Shown: positions 51,522 to 60,322 of the stretch, piece after piece
Layout: the number at the start of each line of letters is the position of its first letter
Position numbering within the stretch: the first letter of the stretch is position 1
Assembly: GCF_019084075.1 (NCBI RefSeq)
Contig: NZ_JAHREN010000001.1
Span: forward strand, 4,428,501 to 4,492,500
Direction of reading: 5' to 3'
From: Siccirubricoccus sp. G192
GTDB lineage: Bacteria > Pseudomonadota > Alphaproteobacteria > Acetobacterales > Acetobacteraceae
Length of the DNA: 64,000 bases
Position numbers and translations under genes: made by a program
The notes under the pieces: model-generated
The model's database searches: none
Seen by the model: the letters and a program-made list of their open reading frames with translations, nothing else
Told to the model about the DNA's origin: nothing

Positions 51522-53165
51522 ATGCCCCTCGGTTTTCGCCCCGGCGCGGCCGCGCGCCGCCGTGGCGCCACGCTTGGGGCCAGGCTGCTGCCGGGCCTAC
51601 AGCGGCGTGCCGAATTGATGGTTCGGCACGCCGCTGTAGCCTGTTGTTTGGTGAGCAGATTCACGCCTCCGGGCGGTTCCGCCCTGCGGCGGTCCGCTCT
51701 AGCGGCGCTTCTCCTCCTGGCCGCCTGCGAGAGCCTGCATGTGCCGATGAACCGCCCCCTGCCGATGGACGCGGCGGGGCGGCCGGATTTCGCCGCCAAT
51801 TACGGACCCGGGCGCTTCGCGGCGGAGATCCTGGGCGGCACCTCCACCTGGCCGGCCGCCCGCAGCGACCTGCTGGTGCTGCTGGCCTTCTCAGGCGGCG
51901 GTAAGCGGTCCGCGGCCTTCGCGCATGGGGCGCTGCGCGGCCTGCGCGACATACCGGTGCGCCCGGCGGGCCGGCCCGGCTGGACGCTGCTGGAGGATGT
52001 CGACTACATCTCCGGCGTCTCCGGCGGCAGCTTCCCGGCCGTGCATTACGGCCTCCACCGCGAGCGCAGCTTCGAGACCTTCCCCCGGGAATTCCTCAAG
52101 CGCGACATCAATGCGCATATCTGGGGCATCTACCTGCTGCCCTGGAACTGGGACTGGCTGGCCAATCCGCTGGTCGGCACCAATGACTACATGGCCGCGG
52201 TCTATGACCAACTCATGTTCCGTGGCGCGACCTATGCCGATCTTCTCCGCCGCGGGCCGCCGCTCATCTCCGTCAATGCCACCGACATCGTCAATGAGGT
52301 GGCCTTCCCCTTCCTGGGCGGCACCTTCGGGATGCTCTGCTCGGACCTGAATTCCTTTCCGCTGGCGCGGGCGGTCGCGGCCAGCAATGCCTTCCCGATC
52401 CTGTTCAGCCCGATCACGCTGGAGAACCACGCCGAAAAATGCCACGGGCTTCGCCCGCCCCTGGACCCGACCGCCCGATGGGCGCAATCCGCGAGCGCGA
52501 CCATGCGGCGGGCCGAGCTGGCGCGCATCGCCAATCTCTATGCCGACCCCGGGCAGACCCGATGGGTGCACCTGATGGATGGCGGCATCGCCGACAACCT
52601 GGCGCTGCGCGGGCTGCTGAACATCCTCACCGGGCTGGAGGCGAACGACACGCTGGCCCGCCAGGTGGCGCTGCGCACGCGCCGCATCCTGCTGCTCAGC
52701 GTGGATGGGGAGGCCCTGCCGGACCGGGCGCTCGGGCAGCGGCGGGTCGTGAGCGGGCTCACGCAGATCTTCTCGGCCGTCTCCAGCACCCAGATAGACG
52801 CCTATAATTCCGAGACCCTGGCCCTCACCGCCGAACAGGTGAGGCAGATGACGGAGCGCTTCCGCACGCTCCGCTGCGGCGAGGCGCGGGAGGTGAATGG
52901 CCATCCCTGCGGCGATGTCGAGGGAACGGTGGTGCATCTCGCGCTGTCCGGCATCGCCGACCCCGCGGACCGCCTGCGGCTGCAGGCCATTCCCACGGGG
53001 CTGACGATCCCGGATGCCGACGTGGACGCGCTGGTGGGCTATGGCGAGCGCATGGTGCGCGACCATCCGGTGATCCGCGCCTATGTCGCCGCCAGCGGCG
53101 AGAACGGCATCGTCACCGCAGGCAGCGGCAGGGCGCCCCGCCTGCGTGGCATGGCGGGTCGCTAG
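51522..53165 (+). CDS. Patatin-like phospholipase lipoprotein with an in-frame repeat insertion
   Basis: 547 aa. Catalytic motifs: oxyanion loop AFSGGGKRSAAFAHG (about 122-136), nucleophile GVSGGS (Ser167), and the dyad acid DGGIADN. The lipobox is LLAAC with Cys69. Start ATG 51522 is supported by AGGA five bases upstream. Codons 26-60 are exactly the 105-bp family B repeat; without it the start would read ...GARLLPG-AALLLLAAC, a normal lipoprotein signal. Starts at 51618 or 51651 inside the repeat lack ribosome-binding sites but could be used. It should sit at the outer membrane or periplasm. The stop is the first base triplet of the family C repeat. Confidence 0.8.
   Translation: MPLGFRPGAAARRRGATLGARLLPGLQRRAELMVRHAAVACCLVSRFTPPGGSALRRSALAALLLLAACESLHVPMNRPLPMDAAGRPDFAANYGPGRFAAEILGGTSTWPAARSDLLVLLAFSGGGKRSAAFAHGALRGLRDIPVRPAGRPGWTLLEDVDYISGVSGGSFPAVHYGLHRERSFETFPREFLKRDINAHIWGIYLLPWNWDWLANPLVGTNDYMAAVYDQLMFRGATYADLLRRGPPLISVNATDIVNEVAFPFLGGTFGMLCSDLNSFPLARAVAASNAFPILFSPITLENHAEKCHGLRPPLDPTARWAQSASATMRRAELARIANLYADPGQTRWVHLMDGGIADNLALRGLLNILTGLEANDTLARQVALRTRRILLLSVDGEALPDRALGQRRVVSGLTQIFSAVSSTQIDAYNSETLALTAEQVRQMTERFRTLRCGEAREVNGHPCGDVEGTVVHLALSGIADPADRLRLQAIPTGLTIPDADVDALVGYGERMVRDHPVIRAYVAASGENGIVTAGSGRAPRLRGMAGR
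51597..51701 (+). repeat. Family B 105-bp palindromic repeat inside a coding region
   Basis: 101 of 105 bases match 31588-31692. The first 18-bp perfect hairpin is 51597-51614 with 51622-51639. Its ends are in phase with codons (CTA at 51597, CTA at 51699-51701), and it has no stop in the reading frame of the patatin gene, so it adds 35 residues. Confidence 0.93.
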
Positions 53166-53268
53166 AGCGTGATCGCTTGAGGTGCTCGCACCGAAAAGCG
53201 TGAATCACGCGATCAAACAAAGGCCTGGAGCATGATGCGTGAACGAAGGTGAACGCATCATGCTCTAG
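53162..53268. repeat. Family C palindromic element with CTAGAGC ends
   Basis: Terminal inverted repeats: CTAGAGCGTGATCGC at the left, and CTAGAGCATGATGCG read inward from the right. Internal stems: GCGTGAT/ATCACGC, and GAGCATGATGCGT (53228-53240) with ACGCATCATGCTC (53253-53265). The left end supplies the TAG stop of the patatin gene. It lies between that gene and the convergent 53287 gene, a MITE-like relic or a bidirectional terminator. Confidence 0.8.
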
Positions 53269-53286
53269 GCGCATGGCCCGGCGGGT

Positions 53287-55752
53287 TCACCGCCGGTGGA
53301 AGCCGCCGCCGAACCCGCCCTCTCCGCCTTCCCGGAAGCCGCGTGCGCCGCCCTCCCCGCCGCTGCGCCCGCCCGCGAAGCCGCCGCCGAATTGGCGCTG
53401 GCGCTGCTCGCCGCCCAGCCGGGCCTGGCGATCCTGCTCCAGTTGCGACCAGCTTGAGCTCTGCGCCCCCTGGCGGTTGGCGCGCGGATTGCCCTGGGAC
53501 GTGCCGGCCGCATTGCGCTGGCCCTGCTGGCTGCCGGCATTCGGCCGCGAATTTGGCTGGGAGGCGCCGAGCGGATTCTGCTGCGCCCCGGTATTGCCCG
53601 AGCGGGTCGGCGGCTGCACCGGCTGCCAGGAGCCGTTGTTCCATTTGGACCAGCCGTCATCGGTATGCCGATAGGCATTGCCGTCATGGCCGGCATAGAC
53701 ATTGCCGCCGGCCCCCCGCACCATGCCGCCGCTGTTGTTGGGGCCGCGATAGCCCGCGCCCTCGGCGCCGGTCGAGGAACTGAAGGCCCCGGCCGAGCCC
53801 CGGCTGTTGCTGCCGCTTTCCGTATGCACCGTCTGGTTCGGTCCCGCGAAGGTGCTGGAGCCCCAGCGGCTGTAGGCATTGGCATTCTGCGTGGTGCTGC
53901 CGGAGACGCCGGTGCGCGGATTGTAGTAGCTGCCATGCGCGGTGCCGCCATCCGGCCCCCATACGGCGCTGCCCCGGGCATAGCCGCCGGTGGAGGGATT
54001 GTAGGCCGAGAAGGCCCCGGCGCCGCCATAGGGCCCATAGACCGCGCCGCCCCGCGCATAGGCGCCGGTGGCAGGGTTGTAGGCCGAGCGTCCGGTGGCC
54101 GTGGCATAGGGGCCGTAGATGGTCCCGCCGCGCCCCCAGACCCCATTCGCCGGGTTGTAGTAGACGCCGCCCGCATAGGTATAGGGATAGGGCAGATAGG
54201 CAGGGACGGGTCCCGGCACGATGACGGGCGGGTAGTGGTAGCCGGTCCCATAGACCAGGACGCCGGCGGTGATCATGCCGGCCATGTAGCCCGCCGTATA
54301 ACCATAGGTGACCGCGGCCGGCGTCGCCGAATAGACCTTCACATAGGTGGTGTTGTGCATCGGGCTGCTGGCCGGAATGCCATGGATCGCGGGCGGCACG
54401 CTGTCGGCCAGGGCCCAGGGCCCGGTCGGGGAAGCGGCGGTGAACCAGGCCCCCTGGTAGCAGGCATAGTATTTGCCGCCGACCTCGAGCACCTCATAGG
54501 TGGTGTTCACCGCATAGGCGATAGGGGTCCCCGGTATCGGCCGGAACTGCGGCGTGCCGACATAGGTGACCTCCAGCCGCGCCGTGCTGCGGTCCAGCGT
54601 GGCCTGCTGCGGGATCTGGGCCTGCAGCACTGCCTCCTGCGCCTGCGCCGTGCCGGGCACCGAGGGCAGCACGCTGCTGACCGGGCTGTTCTGCGGGATC
54701 TGGGCGAAATCGGGCGGCAGGTCGGGGGTGGCGAAGGTCCAGGGGCCGTCCAGGCTGGCGGCGCTGAACCAGCGGCCGGAGACGAGGTAGTAGAAGCGCC
54801 CGGTCTGGGTGTGGCGGAACAGGGCGCTGTCGGTATTCGTGGCATATTGCAGGGCGGTCCCGGCGATCGGGCGGAAGGCCGGCGGGCCGGCGGTGACGAT
54901 GATCTCCGCCGGGCTGGTGCTGACGAAGATGGTGGGCGCGGTGCCGGGCTCCGGCATCCGGCCGGGGATGGCCTTGCGCGCCTCGGCGAAATTCGGGCCG
55001 TCCGGAAGGGATTGCAGCGCCGCCTGCATCGGCTGCGGCAGCACCACCGGGCTGAAGGGGCCCGAGGCGGCGGGCGCCGAGAACCAACTGCCATTGTCCA
55101 GCAGGTACCAGGTGCCGGACCCGGCCGGGTCGAGGAACACGTCCCAATTCGTATTGGCCGCGAAGGAGAGGCTGGTGCCTGGGACCGGCGCCATCACGGG
55201 GTCGCCATCGAAGACCACCAGGCTTGCCGGGCGCGCGCTGTAGAAGATCGCCGGCGGGTCGTTCCTGACCTCGGCCGCCTCCGGTGCCGCGGCATTGTCC
55301 CGCAGGCTGATGAGCAGGGTATCGAGCGGCACCTGCTTGAAGGCCAGGTCACTGAGGGAGGCCTTGATGGCGGCCTCGAACTGCGCCGCCTGGCCAGTGT
55401 CGAGCGAGGGGAAATGCGAGGAGGTCAGGCGCGGATCGGACAGGATCACCGACCGGGTCGCGAAATCGGTCCGGGTGGCCATGGTGACCTCGATGGTCCC
55501 CAGCACCGGCGTGGTGCTCCCGGCCCGGGTGACGGAAACCGCCGCGCGCGCGTTCAGCGTGGTGCGATCGGGCCAGGAGATCGCCTGCGGCTGGTAGACC
55601 ACGGCGCTGGCGCCGCCCACCGTGACATTGTGCGGCCAGCGTGCCTCGGGTGGCGCCGCCGCCTGCTGCGCCAGGCTGGCGCAGGGCATGGCCAGCGCGA
55701 TCCAGCACAGGAGCAGGGCCTTGCCGGTCGCCAGTCTTGGTGCCGCACTCAT
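53287..55752 (-). CDS. Exported WF/GPW-repeat protein (carbohydrate-binding V/XII-like)
   Basis: 821 aa with a signal peptide (about 1-29). Three units of roughly 105 residues each contain F.PI.GT.L.YA.NT, then Y.L..G.WF.A.S..GPW (about 187-233, 292-338, 402-447). One hydrophobic Gly/Tyr stretch follows (about 483-505). Four short repeats YNP.TG.YARGGAVYGP lie at about 531-615. The last 150 residues are Q/N/G-rich and end in a Gly/Arg tail. I recall database entries of this type as carbohydrate-binding family V/XII; binding is not proved. GGGAGGAAGGC fixes the start. Last gene of the RND operon. Confidence 0.78.
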   Translation of the reverse strand: MSAAPRLATGKALLLCWIALAMPCASLAQQAAAPPEARWPHNVTVGGASAVVYQPQAISWPDRTTLNARAAVSVTRAGSTTPVLGTIEVTMATRTDFATRSVILSDPRLTSSHFPSLDTGQAAQFEAAIKASLSDLAFKQVPLDTLLISLRDNAAAPEAAEVRNDPPAIFYSARPASLVVFDGDPVMAPVPGTSLSFAANTNWDVFLDPAGSGTWYLLDNGSWFSAPAASGPFSPVVLPQPMQAALQSLPDGPNFAEARKAIPGRMPEPGTAPTIFVSTSPAEIIVTAGPPAFRPIAGTALQYATNTDSALFRHTQTGRFYYLVSGRWFSAASLDGPWTFATPDLPPDFAQIPQNSPVSSVLPSVPGTAQAQEAVLQAQIPQQATLDRSTARLEVTYVGTPQFRPIPGTPIAYAVNTTYEVLEVGGKYYACYQGAWFTAASPTGPWALADSVPPAIHGIPASSPMHNTTYVKVYSATPAAVTYGYTAGYMAGMITAGVLVYGTGYHYPPVIVPGPVPAYLPYPYTYAGGVYYNPANGVWGRGGTIYGPYATATGRSAYNPATGAYARGGAVYGPYGGAGAFSAYNPSTGGYARGSAVWGPDGGTAHGSYYNPRTGVSGSTTQNANAYSRWGSSTFAGPNQTVHTESGSNSRGSAGAFSSSTGAEGAGYRGPNNSGGMVRGAGGNVYAGHDGNAYRHTDDGWSKWNNGSWQPVQPPTRSGNTGAQQNPLGASQPNSRPNAGSQQGQRNAAGTSQGNPRANRQGAQSSSWSQLEQDRQARLGGEQRQRQFGGGFAGGRSGGEGGARGFREGGEGGFGGGFHRR

Positions 55753-55823
55753 GCCTTCCTCCCAATCGCCTCAAGGCCGGGCACAGGTCGCGCCCGGCCG
55801 CCATACCGAGTGCCGGACGGTGG

Positions 55824-56343
55824 CTACCGTCCCTGCCGCAGCGACATCAGCGCCTCGCGGCAGCCATGCGACAGGGATTCCCGCCGGTCGGCCAGGCAGG
55901 CCAAGGCGCGGCCGCCGCCGGGCATCACGCCGCGGCAATGGGTCGCGTAATCGGCGCCGCATTCCTCGCGCAGCACCCCAGCTTCCGCCCGGGGCGGCAT
56001 CCGCCCCATCGGCGCCGCCGCGCCGCCGGCCGGCGGTGCCGCGGCGCCGGGAACGGCCGCGCCGGATTGCGGCGCGCCCCCGCCGATGGCACCCACCGCC
56101 TGCCGGCAATTGGGCGAAAGGCTCGCCATGTTCTGTTGCAGGCAGGCCAGCGACGCCTGGCCGCCGGGGGGGAACACTGGAGCAATGCGCCTGGTAGTCG
56201 GCGCGGCAGGAGGACCGGACGGCGCTGGCCTGCGCCTGGCTCGGCTGCTGCGCCGCGGCGAGGCCGGGCATTCCGCCCATGCCAAGCAGCACCAGCACAA
56301 GGAACGACATCAACCCCGAAGGGCGCCTGCACTGTTCGACCAT
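55824..56343 (-). CDS. Secreted Cys-rich repeat protein, frameshifted at 56166-56172
   Basis: Signal peptide (FLVLVLLGMGGMPGLAAAQ). Two Cys-rich repeats: CRADYQAHCSSV followed by GGQASLACLQQNMASLSPNCRQAV, and CGADYATHCRGV followed by RALACLADRRESLSHGCREAL. This is the Cys_rich_FGFR-type motif. Seven G at 56166-56172 break the frame; six gives CSSVPPGGQASLAC and 172 aa. GGGAGG touches ATG 56349 but sits six bases before ATG 56343, so the second is chosen. Fourth gene of the RND operon; role unknown. Confidence 0.75.
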
Positions 56344-56365
56344 TTCCATCCTCCCTTTGTGTTGC

Positions 56366-57124
56366 CTACCGGAGCGCGGCCGCCGAAACCCAGCCCTGCT
56401 GCGCGAAGAACTGCGCGAGCTTCCGGGCCAGGGCCTTGCCTATGCCCTTTCCCTCATCGGCGCTGTCGGCATGGCTGGTTTCCAGGACCCCGTGCATGCC
56501 TCCACCGACCGCCGCCGAGGTGGCGAGGCGGCCGGCCACCGCCCCGGCGCCCATGGTCTCCGCCATGCCGGGCGCGCGGCCGCTATCGGCGCTGGCCTCG
56601 AAGGACTCCAGCAGCCGCGGCTGCGCCCCGCGCTCGACATAGTAGAGCTGCGCATCCGCGGTCACGCTGCTCCGGCCCGCGCCGAGGCCTATCAGCGTGC
56701 GCCGGGTGCGGTTGCCCTCATCGACCGAGACGAGCTGCCCCTCCACCACGGCGACCCTGCCGGGACCGATCCCTTGCAGGCTGCTCACCCGCTCCGCCCG
56801 GAGTCCGAGGGAGCGGAAATGCGCGACAAGCTCCTCCGCCAGGCCGGAGGAGGTCGCCCGCGCGGCGGCGAGTTGCTGCCCCGTGCTGCTGCCGCCCGAG
56901 GCGGCGCGCATCAGCCGCGCCCCGATGCCCTGGTCCAGCCGCACATCCTGCGGCGTGACGGCGAAATCCAGCACCAGGATACGCTCCGGCTGCGGCAATG
57001 GCGCGCCGGCATAGCTGCGCACCTCATCGACCCGAGGCTGGGAGCAGGAGACGCAACCGAGGATCGCCAGGACAGCGAGGGAGCGGGCCGGGAAGCCCCT
57101 GCCTGTCGGCGCCAACCAGTTCAT
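56366..57124 (-). CDS. DUF4410-type lipoprotein
   Basis: 252 aa. Signal with Cys near residue 24-27 (LAVLAILGCVSC). The body has ILVLDFAVTPQDVRLDQG, then LAEELVAHFRSLGLRAERV and VVEGQLVSVDEGNRTRRTLIG LGAGRS, as in DUF4410 proteins. The C-terminal part is Gly/Ala-rich (MGAGAVAGRLATSAAVGGG) and could insert into a membrane. GGGAGGGTGGAAC precedes the ATG. 36 bases after the RND permease. Confidence 0.82.
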   Translation of the reverse strand: MNWLAPTGRGFPARSLAVLAILGCVSCSQPRVDEVRSYAGAPLPQPERILVLDFAVTPQDVRLDQGIGARLMRAASGGSSTGQQLAAARATSSGLAEELVAHFRSLGLRAERVSSLQGIGPGRVAVVEGQLVSVDEGNRTRRTLIGLGAGRSSVTADAQLYYVERGAQPRLLESFEASADSGRAPGMAETMGAGAVAGRLATSAAVGGGMHGVLETSHADSADEGKGIGKALARKLAQFFAQQGWVSAAALR

Positions 57125-57160
57125 GTTCCACCCTCCCTGTTCTGTTTCCGCAGTCTTGCG

Positions 57161-60100
57161 TCAGTGCGCCGTGCCTGCGAGTTCCCCTGGCCGCCGCCTG
57201 GCCTTCCACCCTTCCTCCAGCCGCTGCGCCAGGACGAAGAGCGAGGGCACGAAGAGCACCGCCAGCCCCGTGGAGGCGAGCATGCCGCTGAAGACGCTGA
57301 GGCCGAGCGAGGCGCGTGCACTGGCGCCGGCGCCGCTCGCCAGGACCAGCGGCAGGACGCCGAGGATGAAGGCCAGGGAGGTCATCACGATCGGCCGGAG
57401 CCGGGCGCGTGCGGCGGCCACCGCCGCCTGGACGATCTCCTCGCCCCCGGCGATCCGCCTTTCGCGGGCGACCTCGACGATCAGGATGGCGTTCTTCGAG
57501 GCCAGCGCGATCAGCAGCACCAGGCCGATCTGGGTATAGAGGTTGTTCGCCAGGCCCAACGAGGCCAGCGCGAGGGCCGGCCCGATCAGCGCCAAGGGCA
57601 CCGCGAGGATGACCGGCAAGGGCGCGATCCAGCTTTCATAGAGCCCGGCGAGGCACAGGTAGACCAGCAATACCGCCAGGCCGAACAGCAAGTAGACCTG
57701 GTTGCCGAGCGCCTTCTCCTGGAAGGACATGGCAGTCCATTCATAGCCCGCCCCTGGCGGCAGCGACCTCTCGGCGATCCGTTCCATGAGGTCCAGCGCC
57801 TGGCCCGAGCTGAAGCCGGGCGCCGGCGCGCCGACGATGCTCGCGCTCAGATGCAGGTTGTAGAGGCCGATCAGCGAAGGCCCGATATCCAGGCTGACCT
57901 GCGCGAAGGCCCCGAGCGGCACCATCTGCCCGTCCTGGCTCCGCAGGTTGAGCCGGAGGATATCCTCCGGCTGCCGGCGGAACCGCGAATCCGCCTGCAC
58001 ATAGACCTGGAAGGTCCGGCCGAATTTATTGAACTGGTTGACATAGCTCGATCCGAGATAGGAGCCGAGCGCGGCGAAGACGTCGCCCACCGCGACACCC
58101 AGCGTCTCCGCCTTGGCACGGTCGAGCACCACCCGGAGCTGCGGCGTGCCGGCGCGGAAGCTGCTGACCAGCCGTTGCAGCCCGGACTGCGTCTGCCCAT
58201 CCGCGATGATCCCCTGGGTGATGCGCTGCAGCTTCCCATAGTCGAAGCTGCCGTCGCGCAGCTCGACCTGCATGGTGAAGCCGCTGGCATTGCCGATGCC
58301 CTGGATCGGCGGCGGCACGATGACGAAGGCCTCGGCCTCCGTCATCGCATCGAGCGCCGTCTGGAGGCGGAAGTAGAGCGACCGGAGATCCTGGCCGCTG
58401 CCCCGCCCCCGCTCGCTCCAGTCCTTCAGCATCACATAGGCCACGCCGCTGCTGGACAGCGAGGCGTTGTTGTCCAGCACGGAGAGGCCGGCGATCTCGA
58501 TCACCTGCTCGACGCCGGGGGTGGCGCGGGCGATCCGGCTGGCTTCCGACAGCGCCTCCCGGGTCCGTTCCAGCGAGGCGCCATCCGGCAATTGCACGCC
58601 GACCACCACATAGCCCTGATCCTCGATCGGGATAAAGGCGGTGGGCAGCCGGGCGATGCCCCAGATGCCGAGGCCGGCGAGGATCAGCGCGACCGCGCCC
58701 ATGCCCAGGCTGCGCCCGGCCATCCAGCCGATGAGCCTGGCGTAGCCCCGCTCCAGCGCGTCATAGCCGCGGTTGAAGCCGCGCAGCAGGCGGTTGCGCT
58801 GGTCCTGCGGCACCGGGCGGCGCAGCCAGAGCGCGCATTGCGTGGGCTTCAAGGTCGCCGCGTTGATCGCGCTGATGAGCGCCGTCGCCGCCATCACCAG
58901 GGCGAACTGGGCATAGATCCTGCCGGTGAGGCCGGGCAGGAAGGCCGCCGGGACGAAGACCGCGATCAGCACCAGCGTGATGCCGGCGATCGGTCCGGTC
59001 AGCTCGCGCATGGCGGTGACGGCGGCATCGTGGCTGGACAGGCCGCGCTCCATGTGGCGCGCGGCACCCTCGACCACCACGATGGCGTCGTCCACGACGA
59101 TGCCGATGGCCAGCACGATCGCGAAGAGGGTGGAGAGGTTCACGGTGAAGCCCAGCGCCGCGATCGCCGCGAAGGTGCCGATGATGGTCACCGGCACGGT
59201 GGTCGCCGGCACCAGGGTCGCCCGCCAGTCCTGCAGGAAGACCAGGATGACGACCAGCACCAGCACCGCCGCCTGGATCAGGGTGGCATAGACCTCGTGG
59301 ATGGAGGTCCTGACGAAGCGGGTGGTGTCGAAGGGGATGCCGTACTCCACGCCCTGCGGGAAGTCGCGGGAGAGTTCCGCCAGCCTCGCCCGCACGCGGT
59401 CGGCGACATCGAGCGCATTGGCCGAGGGGGTCTGGAACACCGCGATGCCGGCCGCCGGGCGGCCATCGAGCTGGAAGACCTGGGAATAGGTCTGGGCCCC
59501 CAGTTCCACCCGCGCGATGTCCCGGAGCCGGGTGATGCGGCCGGCCTGGGCGCCATCGGTCTTGATGATGATGTCGGCGAATTGCGCCTGGTCGTCCAGC
59601 CGCCCTTCCAGGTTCACGGTGTACTGGAAGCCCTGGTACTGCTGCACCGGCGGCGTGCCCACCTGTCCCGCGGCGACCTGCTGGCTCTGCTGCTGGATGG
59701 ACTGGATCACGTCATTCGGCGTCAGCCCGCGCGCCTGCAGCTTCTCCGGGTCCATCCAGATCCGCATCGCATACTGGCCGGCGCCGAAGATGTTGACATT
59801 GGCCACGCCCGGCACGCGGGCGAGCTCGCCAAGCAGGTTGATGGTGGCATAATTGCTGAGATAGAGGCTGTCATGCCGCGCATCCCGGGAGGTGAGCGTG
59901 GCGATCAGCAGGATCGCGGTGGATTTCTGCTGCACCGTGACACCCTGCGCCTGCACCGGCTGCGGCAGCGCGGCGAGGGCGCTGGACACCCGGTTCTGCA
60001 CCAGAATCTGGGCGAGGTTCAGGTCCGTGCCGATCTCGAAGGTCACCGTCAGGGTATAGGTGCCGTCATTCGTGCTGGTGGATTGCATGTAGAGCATGCG

Positions 60101-60322
60101 GTCCACGCCATTGACCTGCTGCTCGATCGGCAGCGCCACGGTCTCCATGACGGTGCTGGCGCTGGCGCCGGGGTAGCGCGTGGTGACGCTGACCGTTGGC
60201 GGCACGACGTTCGGGTATTGCGCGACCGGCAATTGGTACAGCGCCACGGCACCGATCACGACCATGATGGCCGCCAGCACATTGGCGAGCACCGGCCGGT
60301 CGATGAAGAATTTCGATATCAT
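57161..60322 (-). CDS. RND multidrug efflux permease (HAE1/AcrB type)
   Basis: 1053 aa, full length. N-terminal MISKFFIDRPVLANVLAAIM, porter domains, the proton-relay IGIVVDDAIVVVE (two Asp in TM4) and its Lys partner in ALASKNAILIVEVA (TM10). Twelve predicted helices. It exports hydrophobic or amphiphilic compounds from the periplasm using the proton gradient. ATG 60322 overlaps the adaptor stop by ATGA. No outer-membrane TolC-type gene follows; three exported proteins do. Confidence 0.95.
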   Translation of the reverse strand: MISKFFIDRPVLANVLAAIMVVIGAVALYQLPVAQYPNVVPPTVSVTTRYPGASASTVMETVALPIEQQVNGVDRMLYMQSTSTNDGTYTLTVTFEIGTDLNLAQILVQNRVSSALAALPQPVQAQGVTVQQKSTAILLIATLTSRDARHDSLYLSNYATINLLGELARVPGVANVNIFGAGQYAMRIWMDPEKLQARGLTPNDVIQSIQQQSQQVAAGQVGTPPVQQYQGFQYTVNLEGRLDDQAQFADIIIKTDGAQAGRITRLRDIARVELGAQTYSQVFQLDGRPAAGIAVFQTPSANALDVADRVRARLAELSRDFPQGVEYGIPFDTTRFVRTSIHEVYATLIQAAVLVLVVILVFLQDWRATLVPATTVPVTIIGTFAAIAALGFTVNLSTLFAIVLAIGIVVDDAIVVVEGAARHMERGLSSHDAAVTAMRELTGPIAGITLVLIAVFVPAAFLPGLTGRIYAQFALVMAATALISAINAATLKPTQCALWLRRPVPQDQRNRLLRGFNRGYDALERGYARLIGWMAGRSLGMGAVALILAGLGIWGIARLPTAFIPIEDQGYVVVGVQLPDGASLERTREALSEASRIARATPGVEQVIEIAGLSVLDNNASLSSSGVAYVMLKDWSERGRGSGQDLRSLYFRLQTALDAMTEAEAFVIVPPPIQGIGNASGFTMQVELRDGSFDYGKLQRITQGIIADGQTQSGLQRLVSSFRAGTPQLRVVLDRAKAETLGVAVGDVFAALGSYLGSSYVNQFNKFGRTFQVYVQADSRFRRQPEDILRLNLRSQDGQMVPLGAFAQVSLDIGPSLIGLYNLHLSASIVGAPAPGFSSGQALDLMERIAERSLPPGAGYEWTAMSFQEKALGNQVYLLFGLAVLLVYLCLAGLYESWIAPLPVILAVPLALIGPALALASLGLANNLYTQIGLVLLIALASKNAILIVEVARERRIAGGEEIVQAAVAAARARLRPIVMTSLAFILGVLPLVLASGAGASARASLGLSVFSGMLASTGLAVLFVPSLFVLAQRLEEGWKARRRPGELAGTAH

